Source of the DNA: an uncultured Bacilli bacterium
GTDB lineage: Bacteria; Bacillota_I; Bacilli_A; RF39; UBA660
DNA length: 6,719 nt
Assembly: GCA_947627835.1 (NCBI GenBank)
Contig: CANQXM010000066.1
Location: forward strand, 1-6,719
Direction of reading: 5' to 3'
Part shown: piece by piece, positions 5,388 to 6,719 of the stretch
How the letters are laid out: each line of letters begins with the position of its first letter
Position numbering within the stretch: the first letter of the stretch is position 1
The notes under the pieces: model-generated
Seen by the model: the letters and a program-made list of their open reading frames with translations, nothing else
The model's database searches: none
What the model was told of the DNA's origin: nothing
Made by a program: the position numbers and the translations under genes

Positions 5388-6719
5388 AAACAGAAAAGAA
5401 AAGGTAACATGCGTTTAAACATGAATATTAATGTAAAGATAACGCTTCTTATCTTTTCTTTTTTCTTTCTTTTAATTATTGCTAAGTTATCTTATGTAAC
5501 TTTAAGTATGCAAGTAGATGGAATTAATCTTGCTGAGTTTGCTGAAAATCGAAATACTACGAAGCAGACGATTTATGCTTCTAGAGGATCTATTTATGAT
5601 GTAAATGGGGATGAACTTGCAAAAAATGTCAAAAGTTATACGGTCATTGCTTTTCTTTCTCCTTCTCGGACAAAGAATGAAAAAAATCCCCAACATGTTG
5701 TTGATGTTGCTGCTACTGCAAAAGCGCTTTCTCCGATTTTAAATATGAGTGAAGAAACATTATCTTCTTTGATGAGTCAAGATTTGTATCAAGTCGAGTT
5801 AGGTCCTGGGGGAAGAGGAATTACGGAAGATACTAAAAAAACGATTGAAAAATTGGAACTACCGGGAATTGGTTTTACTTCGAGTACGAAACGTTTTTAT
5901 AAAAATAAGAATTATGCATCTTATTTAATTGGGTATGCCCGAAGAAGAGAAGATGGAGAGATTACTGGAGAAATGGGAATCGAGTCTTACTTTAATGATG
6001 TTTTAAAGGGACAAGATGGGTATACGGAGTATCAGCAGGATGCTTATGGATATCCAATGCCTAATACGCAAGTTACGGAAGAAGCTGAAAGTGGGTCGGA
6101 TATTTATTTAACGATTGATAATAATATTCAACTCATTTTGGAAAATATTTTGACTAAGTTAAAAAATGAACATTCCCTTGATTGGGCTCAGTTTACGGTG
6201 ATGGATGCCCATACTGGAGCCATTGTGGGAAGTGCTACGGTTCCAACGTTTGATTTAAATACCTTGGATGGCATTGATTCTTATTTAAATCCACTTACGA
6301 GTTATCAGTATGAACCGGGTTCGACGATGAAGATTTTTTCTTGGATGGTAGCTATGGAAAATGGCATTTATGATGGCGAAAAGTTGTATCCATCTGGAAC
6401 GATTACATTACAAGATGGAACGGTTATTAAAGATTTTAATAATTATGGTTGGGGACAAATTTCTTTTAATACTGGATTTATGTATTCTTCGAATGTTGCT
6501 GCAACTATGCTTGGTTTACAACTTGGAGCAGAGAAGTTACGCAGTTTTTATGAATTATGCGGTTTTGGAAATGTAACGGGGATTACCCTTCCGAGTGAAG
6601 CATCGGGTTCGATTCGTTTTCAATATGAAAGTGAACTTGCCAATGCGACGTTTGGTCAAGGAATGAGTGTGACACCGGTTCAAATGTTACAAGCTTTGTC
6701 AGCACTTGTGAATGATGGG
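5385..6719 (+). CDS. ftsI: Class B penicillin-binding protein, FtsI/PBP2B type (3' end outside window)
   Basis: This is a septal peptidoglycan transpeptidase that cross-links stem peptides at the division site with FtsW. The frame stays open for 445 codons to the window edge, so the C-terminus (KTG/KSG motif and any PASTA domains) is not visible. A basic tail (1-18) precedes one membrane anchor at about 19-37. The PBP dimer domain starts with ASRGSIYDVNGDELA; the usual D-R-N-G is D-V-N-G here. It continues through RFYKNKNYASYLIGYA and EMGIESYFNDVLKG. The transpeptidase domain has YEPGSTMK, with catalytic S313 and K316, then the SxN motif S368-S369-N370 and the family stretch FGQGMSVTPVQM near the edge. 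EPGSTMKIF resembles Bacillus PBP2B, which fits the position after ftsL. SpoVD is a close relative and cannot be excluded without the C-terminus. Confidence 0.93.
   Translation, partial: MKQKRKGNMRLNMNINVKITLLIFSFFFLLIIAKLSYVTLSMQVDGINLAEFAENRNTTKQTIYASRGSIYDVNGDELAKNVKSYTVIAFLSPSRTKNEKNPQHVVDVAATAKALSPILNMSEETLSSLMSQDLYQVELGPGGRGITEDTKKTIEKLELPGIGFTSSTKRFYKNKNYASYLIGYARRREDGEITGEMGIESYFNDVLKGQDGYTEYQQDAYGYPMPNTQVTEEAESGSDIYLTIDNNIQLILENILTKLKNEHSLDWAQFTVMDAHTGAIVGSATVPTFDLNTLDGIDSYLNPLTSYQYEPGSTMKIFSWMVAMENGIYDGEKLYPSGTITLQDGTVIKDFNNYGWGQISFNTGFMYSSNVAATMLGLQLGAEKLRSFYELCGFGNVTGITLPSEASGSIRFQYESELANATFGQGMSVTPVQMLQALSALVNDG

Noticed and set aside
5502..5696. 64-codon minus-strand frame opposite the PBP gene
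   Set aside because: It is an antisense shadow of the PBP dimerisation domain with no supporting signals.
6361..6576. 71-codon plus-strand frame within the PBP gene
   Set aside because: It is out of frame inside the transpeptidase domain, overlapping the SxN motif region; no RBS.

Overview
The window is AT-rich, densely packed bacterial DNA with strong G-rich ribosome binding sites, sigma-70/SigA-type promoters and U-tract terminators. This points to a low-GC Bacillota organism, probably in the Bacilli and possibly one of the small-genome gut lineages near Erysipelotrichia/RF39; that placement is inference. UGA acts as a stop: mraZ ends in TGA inside an ATGA overlap with rsmH. The genome therefore does not use the Mycoplasma code, although the mraZ operator resembles those described in Mollicutes.

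Layout, left to right. Positions 1-99 form a hairpin-rich intergenic region that appears to terminate transcription from both sides. On the minus strand is a GT-A family 2 glycosyltransferase (100-1164). A short divergent promoter region (about 1165-1289) separates it from a plus-strand cation diffusion facilitator (1290-2168), whose metal-site residues match the N-D-D-D pattern of manganese exporters. That gene converges on murC (minus strand, 2165-3556). Their stop codons overlap, and a hairpin over the overlap looks like a terminator for both directions. A second divergent promoter region (3557-3716) drives murC to the left and the division/cell-wall (dcw) cluster to the right: mraZ, rsmH, ftsL and a class B penicillin-binding protein (ftsI/pbpB type) that runs off the window end.

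The dcw genes form a tight operon: mraZ and rsmH overlap by 4 bp, rsmH and ftsL by 17 bp, and ftsL is 12 bp from the PBP gene. Immediately before mraZ are four consecutive 10-bp repeats with a TAGTGG/AAGTGG core. This is the expected arrangement for MraZ binding its own promoter. MurC supplies an early peptidoglycan precursor step, while FtsL and the PBP act at the division septum, so the divergent region places precursor synthesis and septation back to back.

I found no mobile element, CRISPR array, tRNA or rRNA, and no clearly new biological system. The most informative points are the MraZ operator, the metal-selectivity signature of the transporter, the terminator embedded in the overlapping stops, and three genes whose longest reading frame begins upstream of the likely true start.
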